Below are positions 48,940 to 59,775 of a stretch of DNA of 64,000 bases, piece after piece (position 1 is the first letter of the stretch; the number at the start of each line of letters is the position of its first letter). Where the stretch lies: assembly GCA_027493935.1 (NCBI GenBank), contig JAOSJV010000001.1:806001-870000 (forward strand), written 5' to 3'. The notes beneath the pieces are model-generated. The model ran no database searches. It was not told the origin of the DNA and saw only the letters and a program-made list of their open reading frames with translations. The stretch comes from Burkholderiales bacterium (GTDB lineage Bacteria > Pseudomonadota > Gammaproteobacteria > Burkholderiales > SG8-39). Position numbers and translations under genes: made by a program.

Positions 48940-49717
48940 GCCGCGAAGCTCCGTACCAGGGATCCGATGAGCAGCATCCAGCCGTCGACCAGGACGAACA
49001 GCATCAGCTTGAACGGCAGCGAGATCAGCACCGGCGAGAGCATCATCATGCCCATCGACATGAGCACGCTCGCGACCACCATGTCGATGATCAGGAACGG
49101 GATGAAGACGATGAAGCCGATCTGGAACGCGGTCTTCAGCTCGCTCGTGACGAACGCAGGGATCACCACGCGCAGCGGCAGCTGCGCAGGCGAGTCGACC
49201 GCCGGTGCGTCGGCGAGCCGGGCAAAGAGCGCGAGATCGGGCTCGCGCGTCTGCCTAAGCATGAAGCCCTTGACCGGCGCCTCGGCGCGCGCGAGCGCCT
49301 CGGCCTGGCTGATCCGGTTCTCGCTCAGCGGCAGGTAGGCCTCGGAATAGAGCCGCTCGCCGACCGGCGCCATGATGAACAGGGTCAGGAACAGCGCGAG
49401 CCCGATCAACACCTGGTTGGGCGGGGCGCCCTGGGTGCCGAGCGCGTGGCGCAGGAGCGAGAAGACGATGATGATCCGGGTGAAGCTCGTCATCATCAGG
49501 ACCAGCGCCGGCAGGAACGAGAGCGCAGCGAGGGCGAGCAGGGTCTGGACGGACAGTGTGTAGGCCTGACCGCCTCCCGGCGTGGGGGTGGCGGTGAACG
49601 CCGGCAATCCGGCGCCTGCGCCATCGCGCTGCCGGAGGCGAGCGCGGCGAGCGCGAGAAACGCGGCGAGCCGCGCGGCTGGGAGCAGGCGGTGGCGTGCG
49701 GCGTCAGGCGGAGCCAT
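48936..49717 (-). CDS. fliP: Flagellar export gate protein FliP (one frameshift)
   Basis: A cleavable signal peptide ([20 protein letters not shown]) is encoded from ATG 49717. A frameshift near 49612 joins it to [20 protein letters not shown]. The core is [40 protein letters not shown] and [20 protein letters not shown]. Corrected length ~260 residues. Central pore component of the export gate. Confidence 0.94.
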
Positions 49718-50111
49718 CACGTCTCCGCGCCTGCATCAGCCTGTCGAGGAACGGCGACGCGGCGCCCTGCTCGTGTGTCGCGGGCAGCACCGAGCGCGGC
49801 AGCGAATGCAGCAGGCTCACGCGGCCGGGCGCCACGCCCAGCACGAGGCAGGTGTCGCTCACCGCGATCAGCACGACGCGCTCGCGCTGGCCGACCGGCG
49901 CGGCCGCGAGCACGTTGATCGGTCCGGGACGCCCGATGCCGGGCGTGAAGCGCCGCAGGAGCCACATTGCGCCGATGATCATGCCGACCACGACCGCGAG
50001 GCCGAGCAGCACCTGCGCCGAGCCTGCGTAGGGCAGCGGCGCGCTCTCGGCGGCCGACGCTGCGGCCGGCAGCAGAGCGGCCGCGACCGGCAGTATGCGC
50101 TCGCGCCTCAT
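49704..50111 (-). CDS. fliO: Flagellar export assembly protein FliO
   Basis: 135 residues. A signal-like N-terminus (ILPVAAALLPAAASAAESAP) precedes one membrane helix (VLLGLAVVVGMIIGAMWLLR). The cytoplasmic domain begins INVLAAAPVGQRERVVLIAV and has CLVLGVAPGRVSLLHSL. It helps FliP assemble. Overlaps fliP and fliN by a few bases. Confidence 0.9.
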   Translation of the reverse strand: MRRERILPVAAALLPAAASAAESAPLPYAGSAQVLLGLAVVVGMIIGAMWLLRRFTPGIGRPGPINVLAAAPVGQRERVVLIAVSDTCLVLGVAPGRVSLLHSLPRSVLPATHEQGAASPFLDRLMQARRRDGSA

Positions 50112-50503
50112 CGGTCGATCTTTCCGAGGCGCTCGGACGGGGTGATGATGTCGGTGAGCCGGATGCCGAGCTTATCGTTCACCACGACCACCTCTCCCTG
50201 CGCGATCAGCCGGCCGTTGACGAGCACGTTGAGCGGTTCGCCGGCGAGCGCGTCGAGCTCGATCACCGCGCCCTGCGCGAGCTGCAGGATGTCGCGGATC
50301 GCAATGCGGGCGCGTCCGAGCTCGACGGTGAGCTGTACCGGGATATCGAGCACCATGTCGATGTCGTTGTGCAGCGCCGGCCGGCCGCCCTCCGGCGTGA
50401 GCTTCTCGAAGACATGCGGTGCCGGTGCGGCCGCGTGCACCGCCACCGGTGCGCTCATCGCGCTCGCGCGCTCGCTCACAGCGGTGCTCCACTCCTGGGC
50501 CAT
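50108..50503 (-). CDS. fliN: Flagellar switch protein FliN
   Basis: 131 residues, intact. The C-terminal SpoA domain reads IDMVLDIPVQLTVELGRARI, LQLAQGAVIELDALAGEPLN and GEVVVVNDKLGIRLTDII. Forms the lower C ring with FliM and FliG and docks the export ATPase via FliH. 18 bp after fliM. Confidence 0.95.
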   Translation of the reverse strand: MAQEWSTAVSERASAMSAPVAVHAAAPAPHVFEKLTPEGGRPALHNDIDMVLDIPVQLTVELGRARIAIRDILQLAQGAVIELDALAGEPLNVLVNGRLIAQGEVVVVNDKLGIRLTDIITPSERLGKIDR

Positions 50504-50521
50504 GGCTTGTCCTTGCGCTGG

Positions 50522-51501
50522 TTATGCATGTGCGTCGCCGTGCGGCGCCGCGAGGCGCTCGACCTTGAGGGCGTAGCGCCCGTTCACCACCCCGTAGCGG
50601 CAATCGAAAAGCGGCACGCCGTCGGCCGCGGCGGTGATGACCTCCTGGCGGTCGATCGTGATCACGTCGCCGGCGCGCATTTCGAGCAGCTGCTGGCAGG
50701 TGATCGCGGCGTGCGCCAGCGTCGCCACCACCTCGACATCCGCAAGCTGCAGCTGGCGCGCGAGCGCGCTCGCGTGGAGCGCATCGGTCCCGGCGGCATC
50801 CGGCTGGCCGGCGCGCGCGATCAGCCCGCGGACCGGGTCGAGCGCGGCGTACGGGATGCAGATCCCGAGCTCGCCGGCACCGCCGCCGAAGTCGATCGTG
50901 AACTGCGCCGTGATTACGATCTCGTCCGGCGCCGCGATGCCCGCGAACTGCGGATCGATCTCCGAGCGAACGTACTCGGGCTCGAGCGGATGGGAACTCG
51001 GACCAGGACTTGCGGTACTCGGCGAGCACCACCTCGAGCAGGCGCTGGATGATCCTGAGCTCGGTAGGCGTGAATTCGCGCTGGTCGAGGCCGACCGCGC
51101 CCCGTCCGTCACCGCCGAACAGCGCGTCGATCATCTGGAAGACGAGCTTCGGGTCGCAGACGACGAGCGCCTTGCCGCGCAGCGGCCTGAGCTGCACGAT
51201 GTTCAGGTTGACCGGCCGCGCGAGGTGCTGCGCGAAGTCGGCGAATTTCGACGCTTCCAGGGATCGCGCCGTCACGTCCGGCGCGCGCCGCACGAAGGCG
51301 GCGAGCGCGCCGCGCAGCAGCCGCGCGAAGCGCTCGTGGATCGTCTCGAGCACCGGCAGGCGCACCTGCGCGACGCGCTCCTGCCGAGTGAAGTCGTACC
51401 GGACGCACCGTGCCCGCAGCGTCGGCCGGCGCGTCGTCGTCGCCGGCCCCGCCCGCGAGCAGGGCGTCGACCTCTTCCTGGGAAAGGATGTCCTTGCCCA
51501 T
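50522..51501 (-). CDS. fliM: Flagellar switch protein FliM (two frameshifts)
   Basis: The N-terminus MGKDILSQEEVDALLAG carries the CheY-P-binding peptide. After an indel near 51395 the frame continues RLPVLETIHERFARLLRGAL, FAQHLARPVNLNIVQLRPLR and MIDALFGGDGRG. A second indel near 51000 leads to PLEPEYVRSEIDPQFAGIAA and the C-terminal SpoA-like DCRYGVVNGRYALKVERL. Corrected length ~326 residues. Because the CheY-binding peptide is kept, chemotaxis genes should exist elsewhere. Confidence 0.93.
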
Positions 51502-51511
51502 CGGCCCCGGG

Positions 51512-52045
51512 CTACTGGATCACGAACGACGAGAACAGCACGCCCTCGAGCCCCTTGCCGGGCGCCTTCGCGGCGAGCGGCCCGCGCACCTGGTCGAGAA
51601 TCTCGCTGGAGAGCTTCTGTTTCCCGTCGACGGTGAGCAACTCGTCCGCGGACTTGCTCGAGAGGAGCAGCAGCAGCCTGCTGCGGATCACCGGCATGTG
51701 CTGCTTGACCTCGTCCACCGCGGTCTGGTCGACCGCCTGCAGGACGATGCCGACCTGAAGATAGCGCTCGCCGCCCTCCTCGTGCAGGTTCACGGTGAAT
51801 AGGTCCAGATTCACGAACTGCGGCGGTGCCTTCCGCTCGGCCTTGGCATTGACCGGCTTCTCGCGCGCCTTGGCCTGCGGTGCAGCCTCGCCGCTCGGCG
51901 CCGGCTTCTGCCAGAGCCAGGCGCCGGCGGCACCCGCCCCGCCAGCGAGCGCGGCGGAAGCCAGTGCGACGAGCAGCAACGGCGTGCGTTTCGACTTTGC
52001 TGGCGCGGTCTCGGGCGCGGGCGTGGCGGCGGCTTTCTTCGACAT
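51512..52045 (-). CDS. fliL: Flagellar basal body-associated protein FliL
   Basis: 177 residues from ATG 52045 (MSKKAAATPAPETAPAKSKR). One transmembrane helix (LLLVALASAALAGGAGAAGA). The periplasmic domain has FVNLDLFTVNLHEEGGERYL and IRSRLLLLLSSKSADEL. It encircles and supports the stators. Intact. The long upstream extension in the same frame is fliK shadow. Confidence 0.93.
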   Translation of the reverse strand: MSKKAAATPAPETAPAKSKRTPLLLVALASAALAGGAGAAGAWLWQKPAPSGEAAPQAKAREKPVNAKAERKAPPQFVNLDLFTVNLHEEGGERYLQVGIVLQAVDQTAVDEVKQHMPVIRSRLLLLLSSKSADELLTVDGKQKLSSEILDQVRGPLAAKAPGKGLEGVLFSSFVIQ

Positions 52046-52146
52046 TGCGTTACCTTGCTGTGCGAGGTGAGAAATCGGATCGATTATCAGGTCCGTCGGA
52101 GTCGACCGAAGCCGGGAAAAGCGGCCGAGGGCGGCCGCATCTCCGC

Positions 52147-53303
52147 CTATACGAAAAGGTCCACCAGGCCGCGCACGGTCGGCGGAATGCGCACTTCGCC
52201 AGCGCTCGGCCCGGCGCGCATGTCCGGCTCGCCGGCGGCGGTGTGGGGTGTGGTGGCGGCCGCGTGGTCGCGCGTGCCCCGGGCGTCGGCGCCGACGTGG
52301 CAGCTGCCGAGCGCGATTCCCGCATCGGCCAGGAGCTCGCGCAGCCGCGGCAGCGCGGATTCGATCGCCTCGCGGACCTGCGCGTGCGGGGCGACGAAGC
52401 TCAGCGTCGCTTCGGCGTTTGCGACCCGCACGCGCACCTCGACCGGTCCGAGCTCCGGCGGATTGACTTGGAGGCTCGCCGCCTGCACGCGGTCGGAAAC
52501 GAGATAGGTCACGCGCGCGGCGAACTCGTCTCGCCATTCCGGCGCGCGCACCGGCGTGGCCAGCTGGACCGCGGCGGCCTTGTCGGCGACGGCGGCGGAC
52601 GTCGCGACCGGAAGCGCGACCTCCGTGCGCGCGAACGGCGGCTGGACGCGGTCCGCGGACGGATCCGATCCGGTCGCGTGCAGCCGTACTTCGCCGCCCG
52701 CCTCGATGGATGGCGCCTGCGCGGCGACTGGTACGGCGAGCGGCGCATCGTCGCGCCGGTCGCCGGGCCCCCGCTTCGAGGTGTCGCCCGCCCCGTGCGG
52801 CGACCGGATCCCGGCGACTTCGGCCGGCGCCCGGCGTCGCGCTTCGGCGTGCGCGAGCAGCGGCCGCGCCGCATCGACGGTCTCGGGCGGCGCCTGCTCT
52901 TCCGGGGCTGCGGGTATCGCCGCCGAATGACCCAGCGACATGGCCGCAGTCAGGCTCGCGAGCGCGAGCGCGGGGTCGGCCGACGATGCGGCGATGAGCT
53001 CGGCGCGCTCGTCGACCGGATCGCCCCGGTCTCGCCGGGGTGCGGCGGCGCGATTTGAACCGGCGCGGCGTCGGCTGCCGCGGCGTCGATCGGTGCATCG
53101 GCGAATGCAGCGGCCGAACCGAGGCCGCGCGGCCGGGCGATGCCCTCGACCGGCGTGCCGAGCCTAAGCGCGAGCACGAGCTCGAACGCGCCGGCGGGCT
53201 GCGGATCCGCGGCTGGCTCGAGCGCCATCGGCAGTCCCTTGGCCTCGCCGGCACTCGCCGTCGCCGCGGGACCCTGGCCCGTCGGTAAGGTGATCTCGGC
53301 CAT
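52147..53303 (-). CDS. fliK: Hook-length control protein FliK (one frameshift)
   Basis: Start taken at ATG 53303 (MAEITLPTGQGPAATASAGE). The Ala/Pro-rich N-terminal ruler is broken near 53020. The C-terminal Flg_hook domain is intact: EWRDEFAARVTYLVSDRVQA, ASLQVNPPELGPVEVRVRVA and ATLSFVAPHAQVREAIESAL. It measures the hook and triggers the FlhB specificity switch. Corrected length ~385 residues. Confidence 0.9.
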
Positions 53304-53325
53304 GTATGGCACTCCGGTGGCGGGC

Positions 53326-53772
53326 TCAGCGCTCACGATTGGCGGTCAGTCGGCGCGCCGCGAACTCGTCGTGATGCTTCTGCTCGCTGCGCGCGTCGGC
53401 GATACGCGCGGCCGCGCGTTGCCGATCGGCGAGAGTGGAGAAGGACTTCAGGCGGCGGCTCTCGGCGTGCCACGCTTGGGTACCGGCGCCGACCGCGCGG
53501 CGGCTCTCGTCGACCTGGGCCGCCTGCTGCCGGATGATCTCGTCCAGCGTACCGAGGAAGCTGCGGAAATTGTGCAGCGCCCCGACGTCGACTCCGGCGC
53601 GCATCGCCTCGCCGTACTTTGCGACGTACTCGGTGCGGTAGCCCTGCAGCACCGCGAGCGTCTGCTCGGTGCCCAGCGCCCGATGGATGAGCTGGCCGAG
53701 GCGCCGGCCGGCGTCCTCGGCGCGGTCCTTGGCCAGGCTGATCAGCAGCTCGATTGGCTCGTGGCGGGCCAT
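53326..53772 (-). CDS. fliJ: Flagellar export chaperone FliJ
   Basis: 148 residues from ATG 53772 (MARHEPIELLISLAKDRAED). An antiparallel coiled coil: GRRLGQLIHRALGTEQTLAV and AWHAESRRLKSFSTLADRQR. It acts as the stalk-like partner of the FliI hexamer. 44 bp after fliI. Confidence 0.9.
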   Translation of the reverse strand: MARHEPIELLISLAKDRAEDAGRRLGQLIHRALGTEQTLAVLQGYRTEYVAKYGEAMRAGVDVGALHNFRSFLGTLDEIIRQQAAQVDESRRAVGAGTQAWHAESRRLKSFSTLADRQRAAARIADARSEQKHHDEFAARRLTANRER

Positions 53773-53816
53773 GCTTTCTCTCCTCGTATCGGCAGGGTCG
53801 GTCGAATCTGTAGGCG

Positions 53817-55216
53817 CTAGCCCGAGATCAGCGCGGCGAGCGCGGCCGCGCTTTCGGCGACCGTGACTTTTTCGCGCAGATCCTGCTGCAGGAATGCTTC
53901 CATCTGGGGCTGAAGCGCGATCGCCTCGTCGAGCAGCGGGTCGGTACCGGCGACGTAGGCGCCGACGCTGATCAGGTCCCGGTTGCGCTGGTAGCGCGAA
54001 TAGAGCGACTTGAACCGGCGCACCGTCTCGAGACCGCGCGCGTCGAGGAGCGCGGCCATCACCCGGCTGACCGACGCCTCGATGTCGATCGCCGGGTAGT
54101 GGCCCTGGTCGGCGAGCGCGCGCGAGAGCACCACGTGCCCGTCCAGGATCGCGCGCGCCGCGTCGGCCACCGGGTCGTGCGGATCGTCGCCCTCGGTGAG
54201 CACGGTGTAGAAGGCGGTGATCGAGCCGCCGCGCTCGGCCGCGCCGTTGCCCGCGCGTTCCACGAGCTGGGGCAGCTTGGCGAACACCGACGGCGGATAC
54301 CCCTTGGTCGCCGGCGGCTCGTTGATCGCCAGCGCCACCTCGCGTTGCGCCATTGCGTAGCGAGTTAGCGAGTCCATGATCAGGAGGACGTGCTTGCCAC
54401 AGTCGCGGAAGTGCTCGGCGATCGCGGTCGCGTAGGCCGCACCCTGCAGGCGCAGGAGCGGCGGGGTGTCGGCCGGCGCGGCCACCACTGCCGCGCGTGC
54501 GAGTCCCTCGCGCCCGAGGATCTCCTCGATGAACTCCTTCACCTCGCGGCCGCGCTCGCCGATCAGACCGACGACGATCACGTCGGCGCCCGTATAGCGC
54601 GCCATCATGCCGAGCAGCACGCTCTTGCCGACGCCGGACCCGGCGAACAGCCCCAGCCGCTGCCCGCGGCCGACCGGGACGAGCGCATTGATTGCGCGCA
54701 CGCCGACGTCGAGCACCTCGGTGATCGGCGTGCGATCGATCGGGTTGATCGGGCGGCTGACGAGCGGCGCCTGGCGATCGGTGCGCAGCGCACCGAGGCG
54801 GTCGAGCGGGCGCCCGGCGCCGTCGAGCACGCGCCCGAGCAGACCGTCGCCCACCGGCAGGTGCTGGCGCGGTCTTCCGACCGGCGCCACGGGTGATTCG
54901 GCCGACCGTACACCGGCGCGGCGTGCGCTGGCTCGAGCGGCATGACCACTGCGCCCGGGGTGAGGCCGTAGACATCGGCTGCGGGCATCAGGAACAGCCG
55001 CTCGCCGGCGAATCCGACCACCTCCGCCTCGACGGCCGGCGTGCCGTGCTGCGAGATCACGCACATGCTGCCGACCGGCAGGCGCAACCCGACCGCTTCC
55101 ATCACCAGCCCGGCGACGCGCGTCAGGCGGCCGTGCACCTGGAGCGGGCGCGCTGCCCGAACGAACGCCCGGCAGTCCCCGAGGTAGCTCGACCAGCGCG
55201 CCTGCGGCTCAGTCAT
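53817..55216 (-). CDS. fliI: Flagellar export ATPase FliI (one frameshift)
   Basis: The N-terminal part starts [20 protein letters not shown] at 55216, and the frame shifts near 54890. The catalytic part has [18 protein letters not shown], Walker [20 protein letters not shown], Walker [19 protein letters not shown] and [16 protein letters not shown]. Corrected length ~466 residues. An F1-beta-like ATPase that unfolds and delivers substrates. The start overlaps the fliH stop. Confidence 0.94.
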
Positions 55217-55809
55217 CGAGCCACCCGCGGTCGCGGCCGAGCACCTCCACGGTGCGCCTCCAGCGCGACTCGAGCGTCGCGTTCACTTCGGCGCGCTCGG
55301 TCACGATGCGGCAGCCGCCGGGGGCGATCGCCGGGTCTTCGACCGTGCGGACGTTGGTGGTCGCGGCCTCGCCCGCAGCGTGCGCTCGCCACAGCGCGAG
55401 GTCGGCGGCATTCATGTACAGCGTGGCGCCGGCATGCACTTCGCCGAGGCTCTTCAGCGCGTCGCTCACCGCAGCGCGCAGCAGTTCGGGTTTCACCTTG
55501 ATCGCGGTGCGCACGACCTGCTGCGCCACGTCGAGCGCGAGATCGACCAGCTGGTCGGCGACGTGCTGTTCGAAGCCGGCGAGCGCCGCCTGCAGCGCGT
55601 CGGCGAGCGCGCGCAGCCGCGCGCCCTCGGCATGCGCCGTCTCGAGGCCGCAGCGGTAGCCTTCGTCCTCGGCGAGCTTGCGGATCATCTCTAGCTCGCC
55701 GGCAGTGGGGGAGCGTGGCCGGCGCGACGCCCTCGGCGCCCTCGAACGAGGCGAGCTCCCAGCGCTGCCAAGCGGTGAGCGACTCCTTCGGGATGAAGCG
55801 CGCGCTCAC
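55209..55809 (-). CDS. fliH: Flagellar export regulator FliH (one frameshift)
   Basis: Begins MSARFIPKESLTAWQRWELA, the Trp-containing N-terminus that docks to FliN/FlhA. A frameshift near 55700 joins it to EMIRKLAEDEGYRCGLETAH. The rest is a long helix and the C-terminal FliI-binding domain (QLVDLALDVAQQVVRTAIKV, GGCRIVTERAEVNATLESRW). Corrected length ~199 residues. Confidence 0.92.
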
Positions 55810-55827
55810 GCGTCGTCCTGTCGCCGG

Positions 55828-56826
55828 TCAGACATACTGGTCTCCCCCCTTGCCGCCGAGCACGATCTGGCCTTCCTCGGCGAGGCGGCGGACGATCTTC
55901 ATGATCTCGCGTTGCTCGGACTCGACTTCCGAGAGCCGCACCGGGCCCTTCGCCTCGAGGTCCTCGCGCAGCATCTCGCCGGCGCGCTGGGACATGTTCT
56001 TCAACACCTTTTCGCGCAGGTCGGGGCTCGCGCCCTTCAGCGCAACGATGAGCGACTCGGACTGCACCTCGCGCAGCAGCTGCTGCACGCCGCGGTCGTC
56101 GAGGTTGAGCAGATCCTCGAACACGAACATCTCGTCGAGAATCTTCTGCGCCAGCTCGGTGTCGTGCTCGCGCACGGCGTCCATGATCGCCGTCTCGACC
56201 GCTGGTCCGACCCGGTTGAGCATCTCGGCCGCGGTCCTCACTCCGCCGAGCGCGGTGCGCCTGCCGCGCGCCGCTGCGCTCGACAGCACCTGGGTCAGCA
56301 CCTCGTTCAGCTCGCGCAGAGCGGTCGGCTGGATGCCGTCGAGTGTCGCCACCCGCACGACGGCCTCGACGCGGGTGCGCTCGGGGAGCTGTGCGAGAAC
56401 CGCGCCGGCGTGGTCGCGCTCGAGGTGGGCCAGGATCGAGGCGATGACCTGCGGATGCTCGTGCCCGATCATCTCGGCGACGCTTTCGGCGTCCATCCAC
56501 TTGAGCGCCTCGATGCCCTTGGCGTCGCCGCCCTGTCCGATGCGATCGAGCAGCAGCGTGGCGCGCTCCTGTCCGATCGCCCGGGTCAGTACCGCGCGCA
56601 CGTACTCGTTCGAGTCGGCTGCGATCGGCGCCTGCTGAGTTGCTGCGTCGGCGAAACGCCCGAGCACCTGCACCATCTTCTCGCGCGTCACGTTCTTCAG
56701 GCCCGCCATCGCGCGGCCGAGCGTCTGGGTCTCGCTCGGCTGCATGCAGCGCAACACCTCGGCCGCGGCCTCCTCGCCGATCGACAGCAGGAGGATCGCG
56801 CTGTCGAGGACGCCTTGGTCATTCAT
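55828..56826 (-). CDS. fliG: Flagellar switch protein FliG
   Basis: 332 residues, intact. The N-terminal domain binds FliF (SAILLLSIGEEAAAEVLRCM). The middle domain has the EHPQ motif in MIGHEHPQVIASILAHLERD. The torque helix is MFVFEDLLNLDDRGVQQLLR with the charged residues that face MotA. Overlaps fliF by 8 bp. Confidence 0.96.
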   Translation of the reverse strand: MNDQGVLDSAILLLSIGEEAAAEVLRCMQPSETQTLGRAMAGLKNVTREKMVQVLGRFADAATQQAPIAADSNEYVRAVLTRAIGQERATLLLDRIGQGGDAKGIEALKWMDAESVAEMIGHEHPQVIASILAHLERDHAGAVLAQLPERTRVEAVVRVATLDGIQPTALRELNEVLTQVLSSAAARGRRTALGGVRTAAEMLNRVGPAVETAIMDAVREHDTELAQKILDEMFVFEDLLNLDDRGVQQLLREVQSESLIVALKGASPDLREKVLKNMSQRAGEMLREDLEAKGPVRLSEVESEQREIMKIVRRLAEEGQIVLGGKGGDQYV

Positions 56827-58383
56827 TCTTGCCGATCCAGCCTTTGACGACGGTGGCGACCACCTTCGGATCCTGGCGCGCGAGCAGCCGCGCCGATTCC
56901 AGCGCCTCCTTGATGCTCGCGCTGCTCTGGCCCTCGATCTGCGCGAGCGCCGGCGCCGCCGGCGCGTTCGCGATCGCGCTGTTCACGCTGCGGAACATGG
57001 GCCGCAGCACGCCGAGCAGGACCCACAGGGCGAGCGCCGCGAACAGGAGCTGCTTGCCGGTCTCCTTGGCGAGCGACACGGTGTCCGGCGCCTTCCAGAA
57101 CGCGATCTCCTCGTTCGGTACGCGCTCGACGACGGTGAACGCCGCGTTCGTGACGTTCAGCGAGTCGCCGCGCTCCTGCTGGAACCCGATCGACTCCTTC
57201 ACCAGGGCGGTGATCTGGTCGAGCTCGGCCTGCTCGAGCGGCACCGGCTTGGTCTCGCCCTTGTCGTTCGTCACCTTCTTGTGGTTCACGACAACCGCTG
57301 CCGACAGGCGCTTCACCTGCCCGACCGGCTGGCGCGTGAGCCTGACCGTCTTGTCGACCTCGTAGTTGATGGTCGAATCGCGCCGCGCCGATCCGGACTG
57401 CGTCGCGCGCGGCGGCGGCGATTGCGGGGTAGGCGCCGTGCCGGGGGCTGGTTGGACGCAGGACCGGGTACGCCGCCCGGGCCGGCGGCGCCGGCGGCGT
57501 CGCGCGACTCGGAGGTCTGCTGGCTGCGCATCGTGGCGTCCTTCGGATCCTGGTTCGGCTTGTAGGTCTCGGCGGTCTGCTCGGTGTGCGAGAAGTCGAT
57601 CTCGACGGTCACCTGTGCGCGGATGTTGTTCGGTCCGGTGATCGGTTCGAGGATGTCGATGATGCGCTGGATGTAGCGCGCCTCGACCTGCTGGGCGTAC
57701 GCGAGCTTGCCCGGATCGACCGTGCCGGTCGCGTCGGCATGGGCATGCGCCGAGAGGAGCGCGCCGCTCTGGTCGAGCACGCTCACGCTCTTCACGGGCA
57801 GCTCCGGAACGCTGGTGGCGAGCAGGTGCACGATGCCCTGCACCTGGGCGCGTTCGAGCGATTTCCCCGGGTACAGCGTGAGCAGCACCGAGGCGCTCGG
57901 CTTTTGGCGGTCGCGCAGGAACGCGGACGATTTCGGGATCGCGAGGTGAACGCGCGCCGACTGCACCGCGGCCAGCGTCTGGATCGTGCGTGCGAGTTCG
58001 CCTTCGAGCGCGCGCTGGTAGTGCACCTGCTCCTGGAACTGCGTGAGGCCGAGCCGGGGATTCTCGATCAGCTCGAAGCCGCCGGCGCTGCCCTTCGGCA
58101 GGCCCTGCGAGGCGAGCTTCAGCCGGGCGTCGTACAGCTGGCTCGCCGGCACCATGATCGCCCCGCCGCCCTCGCTGAACTTGTACGGGACGTTCATCTG
58201 TCCGAGCGCGGCGACCACCGCGCCGCCGTCGCGGTCGGAGAGGTTCGAGTAGAGCACCCGGTACTCGGGTCCCGGGCCCCAGCTCCAGGCGGCGACGAGC
58301 AGGGCGACGGCGGCGCCGACGCCGAAGATCAGCGCCACCATCTGGCGCGGCGCGAGCATGCTGATTCGCTGGAGGAAAGCCAT
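56819..58383 (-). CDS. fliF: MS-ring protein FliF (one frameshift)
   Basis: Starts MAFLQRISMLAPRQMVALIF with the first transmembrane helix. The ring-building motifs are EYRVLYSNLSDRDGGAVVAA, ENPRLGLTQFQEQVHYQRAL and TVEIDFSHTEQTAETYKPNQ. A frameshift near 57460 falls in the Pro-rich variable loop before STINYEVDKTVRLTRQPVGQ. The second transmembrane helix and FliG-binding tail close the protein. Corrected length ~521 residues, a little short of the usual 550. First gene of the minus-strand operon; divergent from fliE. Confidence 0.94.
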
Positions 58384-58619
58384 GTTCGAGCGGATCGGTC
58401 CGTGACGAGCGCGCAGTATGCGAAGCGCGCCGCGGGTGCCATCGCGCGAAATGCGGGGCTTTTGCGAGCCATTTCAGCCCGAGCGGACCTAATGCACACC
58501 GGTAGGCGGGCGCGCCCGGGAAAAACCCGGGAATGGCCGGCCAATCCCGGCCTGTTCGGCGCTTGCGCGGCTCGCCCGCCGGGCTAGTCTTCCCGGGTCG
58601 ACACGCTTGGGAGAGCGCG

Positions 58620-58937
58620 ATGGACCTGCAACCGTTGCCGTCGCTCGCCGGTCCGGTGGGCACCGCCGCGTCGGGCGGCGTCGGGCCGCCGGCTGCCGCC
58701 GCGGCGGGCAGGCCGGGTGAGTTCCTGGACGCGCTCAAAGCGGCGCTCGACCAGGTGAACGAGTCCCAGCGCAGCGCCCAGGCACTGCAGCAGCGCTTCC
58801 AGCTCGAGGACGCGGCGGTGAGCCTGGAGGATGTCATGGTCGCGATGCAAAAGGCCAACATCGCGTTCCAGGCGGCGGTCCAGGTGCGCAACCGGCTGGT
58901 CGCGGCCTACCACGACATCATGAACATGCAGGTGTGA
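58620..58937 (+). CDS. fliE: MS ring-rod junction protein FliE
   Basis: 105 residues from ATG 58620 behind GGGAGAG. The conserved C-terminal half reads EDAAVSLEDVMVAMQKANIA and FQAAVQVRNRLVAAYHDIMN. It connects the MS ring to the rod. Faces fliF across a 236-bp divergent regulatory gap in which I could not assign a promoter with confidence. Confidence 0.94.
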   Translation: MDLQPLPSLAGPVGTAASGGVGPPAAAAAGRPGEFLDALKAALDQVNESQRSAQALQQRFQLEDAAVSLEDVMVAMQKANIAFQAAVQVRNRLVAAYHDIMNMQV

Positions 58938-59011
58938 GGGCGACCACGCGAGCGCGCCAGCGGTTTTCCCGCGCAAGATGAGCGTGCCAGCCGCCTTGCG
59001 CCGGACCGCCG

Positions 59012-59764
59012 CTAGGCGCGCCGCCTTTGCTCCGCCTGCAGCTTGTTGATGTAACGCTGCACCAGCGCGCCCATGCGCGCCGGCAGGTCGAGGAATTTGC
59101 ACCCCGAGCGGTTCGCGCGCACACCGGTCGAAAGCCGCATCTCGAAGCTCGAGGGGACCTCGAGCTTGCACTCGATCGCGCCGATCTCCGGCAGCTGCAG
59201 GCGAAACGCGGGGATCACCGTCCCGGGAATTAGCCCCACGTGCGGCGGCTGCGAAAGCAGGCCGAGACCGCCGACGCTGATGTCGAGCACGCGGAACTCC
59301 ACGATGCTCGTGGGGTCGTCGCCCACGATCGGGATGCGCGCGATGAGCGGCCGCCCGACCGGCGCGGTGGCGCGGAAGAACTCGCGGCGCTGCAGTCGGA
59401 CCAGGCTCGCCGGAAGCGGTACGCTGAACGCCGGCCGGCCGTCGTAGTCGACACGCCTCGGCGGGCCGATGACGAACCGCACCTTGACGTGACCCTGCTC
59501 GGTGACCGCGAATAGGCTTTCGGCGCCGAGCAGGCGGCGGTTGGCGGCCGCGTCCGGCCCGCCCTCGACCACGAGCGCATCGCCCTCCGCATCCACGTCG
59601 AGAATCGTCGTGAGGACGAAGTCGCGCGCGCGATCGGCGTCGATCGAGATCAGCGCGCGATCGGTCGCGAGCTGGCGTAGCGTCGCCACGATCTCCGCGC
59701 GCGAGCGCAACACGAAGCGTTCGTCGATCTCGGCGTCGGTGAGGGTGAGGAACGACTGATCCAT
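59012..59764 (-). CDS. ycgR: YcgR-like flagellar brake protein (PilZ domain)
   Basis: 250 residues, intact. The N-terminal YcgR domain covers about residues 1-120. The PilZ domain binds c-di-GMP with RLQRREFFRA (RxxxR) and VLDISVGGLG (D/NxSxxG). When loaded with c-di-GMP it slows the motor by contacting FliG/MotA. It reads out the balance between the GGDEF and HD-GYP enzymes encoded in this window. Confidence 0.92.
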   Translation of the reverse strand: MDQSFLTLTDAEIDERFVLRSRAEIVATLRQLATDRALISIDADRARDFVLTTILDVDAEGDALVVEGGPDAAANRRLLGAESLFAVTEQGHVKVRFVIGPPRRVDYDGRPAFSVPLPASLVRLQRREFFRATAPVGRPLIARIPIVGDDPTSIVEFRVLDISVGGLGLLSQPPHVGLIPGTVIPAFRLQLPEIGAIECKLEVPSSFEMRLSTGVRANRSGCKFLDLPARMGALVQRYINKLQAEQRRRA

Positions 59765-59775
59765 CGTGAGTCGCC